Source of the DNA: Diphasiastrum complanatum
Taxonomy: Eukaryota > Streptophyta > Lycopodiopsida > Lycopodiales > Lycopodiaceae
NCBI GenBank assembly: GCA_029204225.1
Contig: CM055109.1
Span: 19,109,783-19,173,782 of the forward strand
Reading direction: 5' to 3'
Length of the DNA: 64,000 bases
Positions 1 to 9,798 of this stretch are shown here, piece by piece. Both the position numbers and the translations under genes were made by a program. The stretch's first letter is position 1. Every line of letters begins with the position of its first letter. A model generated the notes under the pieces. The model worked only from the letters and a program-made list of their open reading frames with translations. It ran no database searches and was not told the origin of the DNA.

Positions 1-2159
1 CCTGGTGACTTTTGTCACCAGGAAGAGGCGTGTTCTTGCCATGTTCTGGGTGTTCAGCCAGTTGGACCTCAAGAAGCCAGCCCCCACAGGCTTTGCATTC
101 GACTTGGTGGTCATCGACCGTTTGATCAGGTGCAGGGCACAGCTTCTACAGATGGTTGCCAGTGATCTCTGGTGTGCCAGTACGTTTCAGCACACTGAGG
201 ATGGGGAGCACTTTTGTTCCACGGTGAGGGGAGACCAGTTCTGGAGGGATGCACAGACATTGTCAGGACTGCTTCGACCACTCTACATTGTGCTCCGCAT
301 GGCTGACAGCGACGGGTGGCCACTTGGACTGGTATATGAGCTCATGGACCGGATCGGACAGTTCCTGCAGCTGCCCATCCTGCAGCCAGAGAGGTAAGCG
401 GTATAGTGTTGTAATTGGTCTTTCACTTTCTAGTGGTTGCTAGCTTGTTTTTCTGTCAATGTTACATTTCTTCGTAATGCCCAGATTTTAACATGCCTCT
501 CACCTACAAGATGACCGAGCTGAAGTTCACCTGGGAGACGCGGTGGAACTACTTCCACAGGAGTATCCATAGCGTTGCACACATACTGCATCCCCTATTC
601 CTCTCTCCGACACAGATCGCAGACAGGGAGCTCGAGGCCGATTGGCTTCAGTACATTCACAGAGTGGGTCCACACATAGGTTTGGATCCTATCAGGCTCA
701 TGGAGGAGCTCGCTGCATTTCGTTTCGGCATGGGCACGTTCGGCCACCCGGCTGCTCAGGATCCAGAGAGGAGGCAGCTTCCCATTACCTGGTGGACCAT
801 GTTCGGTAGCACATATCCATCTATACAGCGTCTTGCACTGCGTGTCCTTTCTCAGGTATGCATCTCATTTTATCCTCCATTGCTGTGTTTCGTTGAAGTT
901 CCACCCGTGCAAATGTGCTGAAGCATTTCGATGCACGTACCACAGGATTGTGCTGCCTCCGTGTGTGAGCGTAATTGGAACACATGGGCACTCATTCACA
1001 CGAGGAGAAGAAACAAACTGTCGGTGAGTCAGTTGGAGCGGTTCATGTTCTGTAGCACCAACGCACGCCTCGCCAGGAGACTTTCAACAATTACGAGCAC
1101 ATTGCAGGTGATTAGTTATTCTCCCGCAGCATGTTGGTTGACGACTTATACATTGGTTTCGTTTCTTGATCAAATTGTCTCTCTGACATGCAAATTTTTA
1201 ATCTTGCAGACGAAGATATCAGATTTGGAGCGCCATGTTGACTTGCCTGCGGACAGCACCCATCCCATGCCTGGAGATGACCTGGGCACACAGCTTATGG
1301 CAAAGAGAGAGAGGGAGCTTGCCGAGATGAGAGAGAGAGAGAGAGAGAGAGCTTGGGCTTGAGCGCTACAGCCCCTCCATCGCCATCCACTTTTGCAGCA
1401 GCAGGTCTCCCTGGCAGGCCACCATCTATGCCCAGATCTTCTCTTGCAGCGCCCACATCTACAGTGGCTCCTCCTGTGGTAGCACCCACGGCACATCCTC
1501 CTCCATTGGCAGCACCCATGGCACCGGCTCCTCCTTGGGCAGCACCCAGGATGTACCAGTACCGGCCACCGCCCACCGCAGCGCCCCTTTCAGTACTTAT
1601 CGCCGTTGTACTTGCCTCCTGCAGGGATGGCCCCTCCACATCTAGTTCCTCCACCAGCAGCAGGCCCACGGGCACACACTCCTCGGACCCATCCTCCACT
1701 ATCAGCTGCACAGGGACACCTTTCTTTGGCTTCTCTATCCCAGCCGACCGCAGCTTGGGCCCAGCCTAGCCAGCCAGGTGATCTGCATGGGGCTGATGAG
1801 GCATTGACGGCTCCCCTCGTCCGCAAGAGGCCAGGAAGGCCCAAGGGTGCACCGAACAAGAAAGGCAGAGCACAGAAACAGCCAGGGAAGAGAGAACGAC
1901 CTCGCAGGGCTCCAGTTGCTGGTAGAGGTGCAGTATTACAACCAGCTCAGCCTGCTTGGGGGCTGATGCGGAGGCAGATTGGGAGGATGAGGATGACGAG
2001 TCTTCCCCCTCGGATACACAGCCCATGCCAGTTCCAGACAGGCATAGATATCAGCTGCGAGACTCAGCTTGGGGCCCTGAGTTGTCTCCGGACACTCGGT
2101 CTGTGACACAGCCTCTCACAATGCCTCTCTCTCACAGCCTCTCACAAAGCCTCCCATAG
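1..2159 (+). pseudogene. hAT-type transposase copy 1, 5' end outside window, decayed
   Basis: This is the right-hand part of a DUF659/hAT-type transposase gene and matches copy 2 (10976-13724) closely. Exons can be placed by comparison: 1-393 (donor gtaagc), about 511-855, 946-1107 and 1210 onward. The third exon encodes the hAT dimerisation-type stretch with C-ER-NW-T (CERNWNTWALIHTRRRN). The copy is dead. The acceptor before exon 2 reads caag where copy 2 has a cag acceptor, which shifts the junction by one base. The GA run at 1330-1351 (11 repeats) leaves the frame open only to a stop at 1360. About 700 bases present in copy 2 (roughly 12330-13065) are missing after that run. The tail still shows a proline-rich region, a lysine/arginine block with RKRPGRPKG, and an acidic DWEDEDDE stretch. 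A hAT transposase would excise and reinsert the element in the nucleus. That this copy cannot do so is inferred. Confidence 0.8.
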
Positions 2160-2280
2160 CCTCTCTCTCACAACCTCTCACTAGCTCTCTCACTGCCTAG
2201 TGAGTGCCTATTTAACCCCACAGCTTGTTTCCCCATTTGCACTTGTTGATGATCCCATGTGCTACTGTACCTGCCCCATG

Positions 2281-2600
2281 TATTGCTCCCCCACATGCTG
2301 CACTCCGTTTGGGTCCATGGTCTACTCCTCCACAGTGCCCACGTGACGGTGTACCTGTCCGGATTTGCTGCTCCCCCACATGCTGCACTCCGATTGGGTC
2401 CATGGTCTGCTCCCCCACAATGCCCATGTGACGGTGTACCGGATTTGCTGCTCCCCCACATGTTGCACTCCGATTGGGTCCGTGGTCTGCTCCCCCACAG
2501 TGCCCATGCGACGGTGTACCTGTCCGGATTTGCTGCCCCGCCACATGCTGCACTCCCATTGACCACAAGGTCTGCTCTCCCACAGTGCCCCCAGTATAGT
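2281..2600. repeat. Minisatellite, about 4 units of 78-85 bp
   Basis: Units begin near 2282, 2366, 2445 and 2530. Each contains CCCCCACATGCTGCACTCC, then a TTGGGTCC-ATGGTCTGCTC block and a GTGCCCATGTGACGGTGTACC block. A related array follows copy 2 at about 14885-15070, so it probably belongs to the 3' non-coding region of this hAT family. Open reading frames across it on both strands are repeat artefacts. Confidence 0.8.
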
Positions 2601-2639
2601 CCCCCTGTACAGTCCCCTGTACAATAACATCTTTTTTCT

Positions 2640-2841
2640 AAACCCTAACACTTTTTTTTCCTGAATTTTTTACCCTGTATGAGCCTGTTAAAAGGGTTTT
2701 TTATTAAAAAAATAATAATAATAATAAAAAATATTATTTTTGTGGTGTCGCCCTGGTACCGCTGGTCTGAGGGCGACACCATAACCGCGGCACCACCATT
2801 ATGGTACCGCGGTACCATAATGGCGGTACCACGTGCCACTA

Positions 2842-2879
<38 letters not shown>

Positions 2880-3251
2880 TAGGTCCCGCGGTAATGGGTA
2901 CCGCGGATCCCGGTACCGCGGGACCGTACTGGAACCGCGGTACCATGATGGTACCGTGGTACCACAATATAATAATATTTTTATTATTTAATATTTTTTT
3001 AAACTTTTTCTTTACCTAAACCTACCCGCCCCCCTCGCATTTCAGCTCAAATTTTTTTGCGCCCTCCTCTGCCCTGCCATCGCTGTTATTTTTGCCTACC
3101 TGCCTTCTGATTCCTTGCGTCGCCCTTCGCCCACGCAAGGCCTTGCCTTGCATCTGACTTGCTTCGCCCTACCTTCGCCCATTTTCAGCGTCAATCCAAC
3201 AGTGAACCCTGCTGTTTTTTTTCCAGCAATCCATCCCTCATTTCATCTGCA
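2640..3251. repeat. AT-rich spacer with GGTACC palindrome cluster and (TA)n; 5' leader of hAT copy 2
   Basis: From about 2740 to 2965 the DNA is dominated by nested palindromes built on GGTACC and CCGCGG. They include a perfect 28-bp palindrome centred near 2812 and a 12-bp inverted repeat (TGGTGTCGCCCT and its complement) at about 2740-2783. A (TA)n tract lies at about 2843-2877 inside an ATGATA...TATCAT inverted arrangement. A T-rich stretch and a C-rich leader run to the ATG at 3252. The same cluster layout occurs at 15187-15306. Confidence 0.75.
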
Positions 3252-3456
3252 ATGGTGCAATCCGACCTTTCTGGTCTGTGGGACAAGGTAGACATTGTCA
3301 GGCGGGTTGCCGACAAGGCCAACAAGACCGGTTAGAAGATCGTGCGCTGCCGATACTGTCTCGTCGAGTTTGCTGCATCCCTCACTCGCCTTAAAGGCCA
3401 TCTGCTCGGTGCACGCGCCAAAAATGGTGCCACCTTGAATGCTGTGGCAGCATGAT
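3252..3456 (+). pseudogene. hAT transposase copy 2, 5' BED-finger exon (separated by a retrotransposon)
   Basis: The ATG at 3252 opens a frame with a BED-type zinc finger, CRYCLVEFAASLTRLKGH, in which C-x2-C and a downstream His are visible. BED fingers bind transposon-end DNA. A TAG interrupts the frame just before the finger where Trp is usual (TG*KIVRC). The sequence is cut at 3456 by the gypsy element and resumes at 9799. The 5 bases on each side (atgat / atgac) look like the target-site duplication with one change. Removing the insertion joins the two parts in the same reading frame, apart from a TGA inside the duplicated target, so the two pieces belong to one gene. Confidence 0.8.
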
Positions 3457-3814
3457 TGTTACGAGCTCGTAACCAATGCCGAACCCTAGAGAACACAGAT
3501 AGGTCAGATACCACAGTCAGGGTCGTGTCCAGCGTACATGACCAACAGGGCAAGACAGTGTGAGTAGTGTGCCCCAGCACGGTCCATAGCCATGGCGGGC
3601 CTAACACAGCCTAGGGACCCTGTCAGCAGGATAGGGCCCCCAGTTGGGTCCCGACGTGCAGTCGGCCACGTCAGTGCCACGTGGCCGACACTTGGCAGTA
3701 GCATGCTACCAGTCCTCACACTGGGCTAGGAGGGGCTTACTCTATATCAGGGAGTAGGCAAGGTTGGGTGGATCAATTAGTGTTTGCCCTACTGTGGTGT
3801 TAGGATCTATTACA
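3457..3814 (+). repeat. 5' LTR of gypsy 1
   Basis: 358 bp. It contains a perfect 9-bp inverted repeat (CGGCCACGT at 3663-3671, complement at 3679-3687) whose right arm includes a CACGTG G-box core. A TATA-like ctatatc lies near 3750. The LTR should hold the promoter and polyadenylation signals of the element. Confidence 0.95.
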
Positions 3815-3815
3815 C

Positions 3816-3829
3816 TGGTATCAGAGCCA
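3816..3829 (+). other. Primer-binding site (initiator Met tRNA)
   Basis: TGGTATCAGAGCCA lies one base after the 5' LTR, the usual place and sequence for priming of plant LTR elements by initiator methionine tRNA. An untranslated leader of about 880 bases without a convincing gene follows, up to the gag ATG at 4709. Confidence 0.93.
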
Positions 3830-4708
3830 TCTCCATCCTAGGGAGTTCAGGAGCAACAGTAGAGAAAGCTATCAGAAGATAGGAAAGATCTGGGAGATTC
3901 TCAGAAAAGAATAGAGGAGGAAAATCGCTGTAGGATCAGCTTTCTAATCCTCCAATTTGCTGGATTTCTCAGTAGTTTGGAAGCATATCTTTTACAATAG
4001 CTTCAGCGCTGAAAAATCAGTTTCCCTCTCTGATTTTCGAGTGTAGATCACTATGATCTGAGCGGAAATTCAAGAGGAAGGGAAGAGCAGGTCCATCGCT
4101 GTATAGTCAGCCCTCAAATCTGAGTTTCGTATGAAGTTCTGAGTAGATTAGAAGGAGTTCTGATCTGAAATATTGTAGCAGGGCCAGCGCTGGACAGTAG
4201 GGTAGAAATCTCAGAATTTAACCCTGTTTTTCAGAAGTTTTTCAGGAGTCTGAGTTTCAGACTTGCTTGCTCAGACCAGCGACCTACAGGCTGAGAGTAA
4301 ATCAGAGAATCAAGGTGATTTCAGAGCTGTAAATTGGACAAATCGGGCCAGACAGGTTGCTGACCAACCAGCGAGGGCAGGGACTTCAAAAATTCCGGAT
4401 TTCTTTTTGTAAACTTCCGGTTTTTACTCGGTTTGTTGGAGCCCCACACCTCAAATCAGATCAGTCAGCTACTCAACTCAAGAACCGGGAAATTTGGCAC
4501 CGTTTTGAAGTTTCAAACTGGCATTTTCCGGGACAGCAGGTCTGAAATCTTGGGGAAAAGAGCTGAAAGGGTTCCTCTTCATAATCTCTTTGGAAGTACA
4601 GTCCTCAGAAACAGCTAAGTCATCTTTCCTTTCCCTTGTACAGTTGTAAATTAGTCTTTTAGACTTTTTTCCTTCAGAAGTTAAGGTAGCTCTCTTTCAG
4701 TTTCGAAG

Positions 4709-5854
4709 ATGACCACTCCTCAGGGACCTGATCAACCCCAGGAGAGAGGCTTCGACGAACTTGAAACAGAAGCCTTGGCTTACAGAAAAGGGAAGGAACC
4801 CATGGAAGTAGAAGAACAGGAACAGTTCGCCGAAGAACTCGACGAACTGGTTACCAAGGAGCAGTTCCTCCAATTGGTAACAGAAGTGGATGAACTGAAG
4901 CTGGCATTAGCCAATTTCAAGTCCAGTGTGGACGACTCGTTCGCTGAACTCAAAAACTTGATTTTGAGCTCCGCGAAAGGAAGCCTTCCCTCCACTTCTC
5001 AGTTATCCCCTTCTCCACTTCCATCAGTTTCGGGTGAGACTTTACGGTCTCACCCCAGTGTTTTTAAAGATTTAAAGCCTCCTACTTTTAATGGGGAAGA
5101 GAAGGATAGAAATGCAGATATTCTACAAACCTTCCTCAGCAAATGGAAGAACATTCATGCTCTTAAACAGACCCCTGACCATTTGCAAGCAATTGAGGCC
5201 AGTCTTTCTTTAGGGCCTATGGCCTATAAGTGGTGGTTAAATCTCCAGGAGACTGGGCAGACTCCCCGGTCATGGAAAGCTTTTGAAGAAGCTTTCCTAA
5301 GAGAATTTCTACCAGAGAATGAACTTGATAGAGCCTGGGAAGCCTGGGAAAGAACAGTAATGGACAAGTCCCTCATCCAATATATCTCGCAGTATCGAGA
5401 GGCAATTTTAAAGATTAAAAATATGGATGACTATCAAAAAATCAGGGGATTTGTCCGTGGCCTCAAAGATGAATATAAAGTAGAGGTCCAGAGAAACTCG
5501 CCTACTACCCTTGAGCAAGCTCTCAGATATGCTCAAATCTATGATGATTCAGTGGGTAGGAAGAGAGCGAGACAGCAACCACTTTCTGAGCAGCTTCCTC
5601 AGAAAGACTTTCAATTTAAAAAGAAATTTTTAAAAAGAAAGAAAGAAGATAAATTTAAAGGTGAAGCTCCTCAGAAACGCCCTTCACACATACAGCCCTT
5701 AAAACCAGATGATTTTGAGAAAGCCAAACAAGAACGTTTGTGCTTTGTGTGTATGGGCAAGGGACACACAGTCAGACTGTATGTTTCCCCAGTGACTCGG
5801 CAGCTTCCGAGATCAAAGTGTATCATGAAGATCATGAACACTGTTGCCAGCTGA
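4709..5854 (+). CDS. gag: Gypsy 1 gag (capsid/nucleocapsid), frameshifted at the zinc knuckle
   Basis: The 381-residue frame starts at ATG 4709, the first in-frame ATG after the leader. An acidic N-terminus is followed by a retrotransposon gag capsid region (about residues 120-290: [40 protein letters not shown]), a Lys/Arg-rich linker and the start of a CCHC zinc knuckle, [13 protein letters not shown]. The last Cys of the knuckle is lost because two extra bases (ta at 5780-5781) shift the frame. Pol continues at once in the other frame, beginning with that Cys. Chromoviruses usually encode gag and pol as one reading frame, so I read this as a recent 2-base insertion rather than a programmed shift. 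The last 25 or so residues of this frame are therefore not native. Confidence 0.9.
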   Translation: MTTPQGPDQPQERGFDELETEALAYRKGKEPMEVEEQEQFAEELDELVTKEQFLQLVTEVDELKLALANFKSSVDDSFAELKNLILSSAKGSLPSTSQLSPSPLPSVSGETLRSHPSVFKDLKPPTFNGEEKDRNADILQTFLSKWKNIHALKQTPDHLQAIEASLSLGPMAYKWWLNLQETGQTPRSWKAFEEAFLREFLPENELDRAWEAWERTVMDKSLIQYISQYREAILKIKNMDDYQKIRGFVRGLKDEYKVEVQRNSPTTLEQALRYAQIYDDSVGRKRARQQPLSEQLPQKDFQFKKKFLKRKKEDKFKGEAPQKRPSHIQPLKPDDFEKAKQERLCFVCMGKGHTVRLYVSPVTRQLPRSKCIMKIMNTVAS

Positions 5855-8800
5855 CCTCTGCAATGCTAGCGAGACCCTTCAGCTTTGGGCCGCATGACCT
5901 AGTACGTATGCATGGGAAAGTTGGTAACCAGTCAGTAAGAGTCATGGTTGATGATGGGGCAACCCATAATTTCATCAACCACACCCTGGTTAAAAAGCTT
6001 AAACTACCAGAAGTACCTAGTCAGCATAGGTACATAGTTTCATTAGCTAAGGGTGAAGATAAAAAAATATGGGAAACTATGGTAAGTAAGTTAAATCTTG
6101 GTATTCAGGGGTACCAAGATCAAATAAACTTTCAGATAATGCACCTGGATCGAACAGACATTGTTCTCGGGAGAGATTGGCTCTACAGTTTAGGACCTTC
6201 CCTCCACAGAAACTATCAGGAGAACACCCTCAGCTTTCAGTATAAAGGCCGAGAGATCCAGTTGCATGGGGAGCATGATGTTCCCAACAGCCCTATGGTC
6301 TGCAGTTCAGAGCTCTGTCAGCTAATCGGAGACGAAGACCATCAGGTATTCTTATGTGACTTTCAGTTTATTCCTGAAGTTTCTATTTCCAGTTCTATTC
6401 AGCAGAAAATCAGTAAATTAGAAACTTTATTGTCTAAATTTAAAGATGTTTTTCCTGAAGATTTGCCACATGGTTTACCACCTAGCAGAGAGGTAGATCA
6501 TGTAATAAACCTAGTACCAGGTACAGCACCTGTTTCTAAACCTCCGTATCGGGTCAGCCGAACAGAGGATGAAGAAATAACTAGGCAGTTAACAGACTAT
6601 CTTGGGAAAGGCCAAATTCAGACCAGTAGTTCACCATGGGCCTCACCAGTCCTATTGGTGAAAAAGAAAGAGGGGTCTATGCGTCTTTGCGTAGATTACA
6701 GAGCCCTCAATAAAGTCACAATTAAGAATAAATACCCTATGCCTCGGGCAGACGAGTTGTTTGATCAACTCGACGGGGCTAAGTTTTTCAGTAAAATAGA
6801 CCTTAGATCGGGATATCATCAAGTCCGTATAAAATCGGAAGATGTCTCGAAAACAGCTTTTAGGACTCGTCACGGTCATTATGAGTTTAAGGTGATGCCA
6901 TTTGGGCTCACAAATGCTCCAGCTACCTTTATGACCTTGATGAACAGTGTCCTCAGACCATACTTGGGTAAGTTTGTGGTCGTATTTTTAGATGACATCC
7001 TCGTCTACAGCAAAACGAGGAAGGAGCATCTAAAACACCTCAGAAAGGTGTTTCGACTGCTCAGAAAGCATAAGCTTTATGCTAAACAATCCAAGTGTGA
7101 ATTCTTCGTTGAAGAAGTAGCATATTTGGGTCACATTATCTCTTCAGATGGGATTAAGATGGACCCAAATAAGGTTAAAGCCATACTCAGTTGGCTGAGA
7201 CCTCAGAATATTTTGGAACTTCAAATCTTTCTTGGTCTCGCGGGATATTACAGACGATTTGTCAAGGAATATGCTCAGATAGCAGTCCCTATGACAAATC
7301 TTCTTAAGGGGAAGGGAAAGGAGTTCATTTGGGAGTCTGCACAACAGGAGAGCTTTGATGCTCTCAAAACAGCCTTAGCTACAGCACCAGTCTTAAAAGT
7401 CGTCGACCCCAATCAGCCATTTGTGGTCGAAACAGATGCTAGCGACTTTGCAGTAGGCGTTGTGCTAACTCAGGGTGGACGACCAGTTGCGTTCGAGAGT
7501 AAAAAACTCGAGCCAGCTCAGACTAGGTACAGTGCCTATGAAAAGGAACTCTTTTCTATAGTCCATGCCCTTAAGACTTGGAGGCATTATTTGTATGGTG
7601 CCAACTTTGAGGTCCTGACAGACCATGAGAGTCTCAGATACCTTTGCAATCAACCTGAGCTTAGAGGTCGGAAAGCTCGTTGGGCAGAGTTGATGCAAGA
7701 GTTTGACATGTCTATCAGATATAGGCGTGGAAAATTCAATACAGTAGCAGATGCCCTTAGCAGAATGCCTATGATAAACGAGCTGAGTTTTACTCAGATT
7801 CGTAATGAGTTACTCGAGTCCTTGAGAGGGAAATGCCAGCATGATGCATTCTTCTCTATTATCTGGAACTCAGTCCAGAACAGACAGTTACAGACTCCAG
7901 AACCAGTTCCCGGGGCTGGTGCCAGTTCATCCAAGAATACGGCAGCTTCCGTTGAGGATGATGATGAGTCCGAGTATACGTCGTCAGATGACGTTGAGGA
8001 TTCTGAGCCTGTATTACCCAAGCAAACCCCAGTGGTTGAGGGTCAGTTGACTCAAGGATTCAAATGGAAACAGTATTCCATTCAGGATGAGTACTTGCTC
8101 TATAGAGATAGAGTATGTGTCCCCAATTCAGAGGATTATAGGCAGCAGGTCCTATATGAATGTCATGACAATCCTAGCGCGGGACACCCAGGCATACAGA
8201 AGACCTATGAGCTTCTTCGTAGGCAATTTTTCTGGCCCAGTATGAAAAAGGACGTCCACCAGTATGTAACCAGTTGCCAGAAATGTCAAGTAAATAAAGC
8301 AGAGCGTTTAAAGGCAGGAGGGTTGTTGCATCCCTTAGAAATACCAGCTGGTAAATGGGAGAGTATCTCCATGGATTTTATAGTAGGCCTGCCTAAAACC
8401 CAAAAGGGTAATGACGCTATATGGGTCACAGTTGACCGTCTGACCAAAATGGCTCATTTTATTCCGACCAAAACAATCGTTAGAGCTCCAGAGTTAGCGA
8501 GGTTGTTTGTAGACGGGCTATTTAAATTGTACGGTCTACCTTCCGGCATAGTCAGCGACCGGGACAGTAAGTTTACTGGAAATTTTTGGAAGGCAGTATT
8601 CCATCATCTCCATACTAAACTTAATATGAGTACCACTGACCATCCACAGACGGACGGTCAAACAGAAAGGGTAAATCAAGTGCTGGAGGATATGCTTCGT
8701 GCATACGTCAGCAAGAGGCAGACTAATTGGGAGGAGTATCTCTCAATATTAGAGTTTGCTTACAACAGTACCAAACATTCAGCTACGGGATACAGCCCAT

Positions 8801-9429
8801 TTATGCTGATGTACGGTTTTCAGCCACGCTCACCCACAGCTGTAGGGTTTAAACAAGAAAAAGTTGAAGCAGCCAGAAACTTTTTAGAAGACCTAAACCA
8901 GATGATAGAACATGCTAAGCGTAGCATTAGACAATCCCAGGATCGAGCCAGGCATTATGCAGATCCACACAGACGGGATGTGCAGTTCTCCACTGGTGAG
9001 AAAGTCTACTTGAGAGTCCCAGTTGACTCTAAAACCCTCAAATCAGGAGTGTGTGCTAAGTTGTCTCCAAGGTATTGTGGTCCCTTTACCATCAGTAGGA
9101 GACTAGGCGAGGTCACCTATGAACTAGAACTCCCACACAGCAGTAAGGTTTTTCCAGTTTTTCATGTAAGTCAGTTACGAAAAGCCTTAACCAGATCAGA
9201 TAATCTGGTAGGGGACAGTGTTCTAGTTCTCCCATTGGATCCTCAACAACCTCCACATGAACCAGAGGAAATTCTTGATAGTAGAGAGACGCAGACTCGT
9301 CATACTCTATACCGAGAATATCTGGTTAAGTGGAATGATCAGCCTGTTGAGAATGCCACTTGGGAAAGAGGCAGCGTCCTTCGCAAGATTTTTCCAGACT
9401 TTGTCTTAGAGGACCAAGACGGTTCTTAA
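5740..9429 (+). CDS. pol: Gypsy 1 pol: protease-RT-RNase H-integrase-chromodomain
   Basis: The frame is open for 1229 codons with no in-frame ATG needed at its 5' end. The native sequence probably joins it at about 5782. Numbering from 5740: protease motif VDDGATHNF near residue 70; reverse transcriptase with [21 protein letters not shown] and the catalytic FLDD at 416-419; RNase H starting [10 protein letters not shown] near 563 with TDHESLRYL; integrase HHCC finger near 805-847 ending CQKC; integrase core Asp879 (MDFIVGLP), Asp940 (SDRDSKF) and Glu976 (DGQTERVNQ), which gives exact D-D-35-E spacing; chromodomain near 1178-1220 ([16 protein letters not shown]). All key residues seen are intact, so this copy could still supply enzymes if the gag shift is tolerated. 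Confidence 0.95.
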   Translation: MLCVYGQGTHSQTVCFPSDSAASEIKVYHEDHEHCCQLTSAMLARPFSFGPHDLVRMHGKVGNQSVRVMVDDGATHNFINHTLVKKLKLPEVPSQHRYIVSLAKGEDKKIWETMVSKLNLGIQGYQDQINFQIMHLDRTDIVLGRDWLYSLGPSLHRNYQENTLSFQYKGREIQLHGEHDVPNSPMVCSSELCQLIGDEDHQVFLCDFQFIPEVSISSSIQQKISKLETLLSKFKDVFPEDLPHGLPPSREVDHVINLVPGTAPVSKPPYRVSRTEDEEITRQLTDYLGKGQIQTSSSPWASPVLLVKKKEGSMRLCVDYRALNKVTIKNKYPMPRADELFDQLDGAKFFSKIDLRSGYHQVRIKSEDVSKTAFRTRHGHYEFKVMPFGLTNAPATFMTLMNSVLRPYLGKFVVVFLDDILVYSKTRKEHLKHLRKVFRLLRKHKLYAKQSKCEFFVEEVAYLGHIISSDGIKMDPNKVKAILSWLRPQNILELQIFLGLAGYYRRFVKEYAQIAVPMTNLLKGKGKEFIWESAQQESFDALKTALATAPVLKVVDPNQPFVVETDASDFAVGVVLTQGGRPVAFESKKLEPAQTRYSAYEKELFSIVHALKTWRHYLYGANFEVLTDHESLRYLCNQPELRGRKARWAELMQEFDMSIRYRRGKFNTVADALSRMPMINELSFTQIRNELLESLRGKCQHDAFFSIIWNSVQNRQLQTPEPVPGAGASSSKNTAASVEDDDESEYTSSDDVEDSEPVLPKQTPVVEGQLTQGFKWKQYSIQDEYLLYRDRVCVPNSEDYRQQVLYECHDNPSAGHPGIQKTYELLRRQFFWPSMKKDVHQYVTSCQKCQVNKAERLKAGGLLHPLEIPAGKWESISMDFIVGLPKTQKGNDAIWVTVDRLTKMAHFIPTKTIVRAPELARLFVDGLFKLYGLPSGIVSDRDSKFTGNFWKAVFHHLHTKLNMSTTDHPQTDGQTERVNQVLEDMLRAYVSKRQTNWEEYLSILEFAYNSTKHSATGYSPFMLMYGFQPRSPTAVGFKQEKVEAARNFLEDLNQMIEHAKRSIRQSQDRARHYADPHRRDVQFSTGEKVYLRVPVDSKTLKSGVCAKLSPRYCGPFTISRRLGEVTYELELPHSSKVFPVFHVSQLRKALTRSDNLVGDSVLVLPLDPQQPPHEPEEILDSRETQTRHTLYREYLVKWNDQPVENATWERGSVLRKIFPDFVLEDQDGS

Positions 9430-9440
9430 GGGGGAGGGAG
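9428..9440 (+). other. Polypurine tract of gypsy 1
   Basis: AAGGGGGAGGGAG directly abuts the 3' LTR and overlaps the pol stop codon region. It is the expected plus-strand primer for reverse transcription. Confidence 0.9.
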
Positions 9441-9798
9441 TGTTACGAGCTCGTAACCAGTGCCGAACCCTAGAGAACACAGATAGGTCAGATACCACAG
9501 TCAGGGTCGTGTCCAGCGTACATGACCAACAGGGCAAGACAGTGTGAGTAGTGTGCCCCAGCACGGTCCATAGCCATGGCGGGCCTAACACAGCCTAGGG
9601 ACCCTGTCAGCAGGATAGGGCCCCCAGTTGGGTCCCGACGTGCAGTCGGCCACGTCAGTGCCACGTGGCCGACACTTGGCAGTAGCATGCTACCAGTCCT
9701 CACACTGGGCTAGGAGGGGCTTACTCTATATCAGGGAGTAGGCAAGGTTGGGTGGATCAATTAGTGTTTGCCCTACTGTGGTGTTAGGATCTATTACA
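9441..9798 (+). repeat. 3' LTR of gypsy 1
   Basis: 358 bp, the same length as the 5' LTR and identical by eye except at one base about 20 nt from its start. The 3' flank atgac continues the interrupted hAT gene. Confidence 0.95.

Larger units (their letters stand above)
3457..9798 (+). mobile_element. Ty3/gypsy chromovirus 1, nearly intact, nested in hAT copy 2
   Basis: This is a complete LTR retrotransposon: 358-bp LTRs at both ends starting TGTTACGAGC and ending TTACA, a primer-binding site at 3816, gag, pol with protease, reverse transcriptase, RNase H and integrase, a C-terminal chromodomain, and a polypurine tract just before the 3' LTR. By eye the two LTRs differ at one position (caatgcc / cagtgcc), so insertion was recent. 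The only coding defect seen is a frameshift in the gag zinc knuckle. The flanking 5-mers match at 4 of 5 positions. The chromodomain in chromoviruses is thought to steer integration to modified chromatin. Confidence 0.95.

Noticed and set aside
2168-2651. Several overlapping ORFs on both strands
   Set aside because: They run through the 78-85 bp minisatellite in different phases and have no codon-like conservation between units.
5740-5854. Programmed -1 frameshift between gag and pol of gypsy 1
   Set aside because: No slippery heptamer is seen and the shift destroys the zinc knuckle, so a simple two-base insertion is the better explanation.
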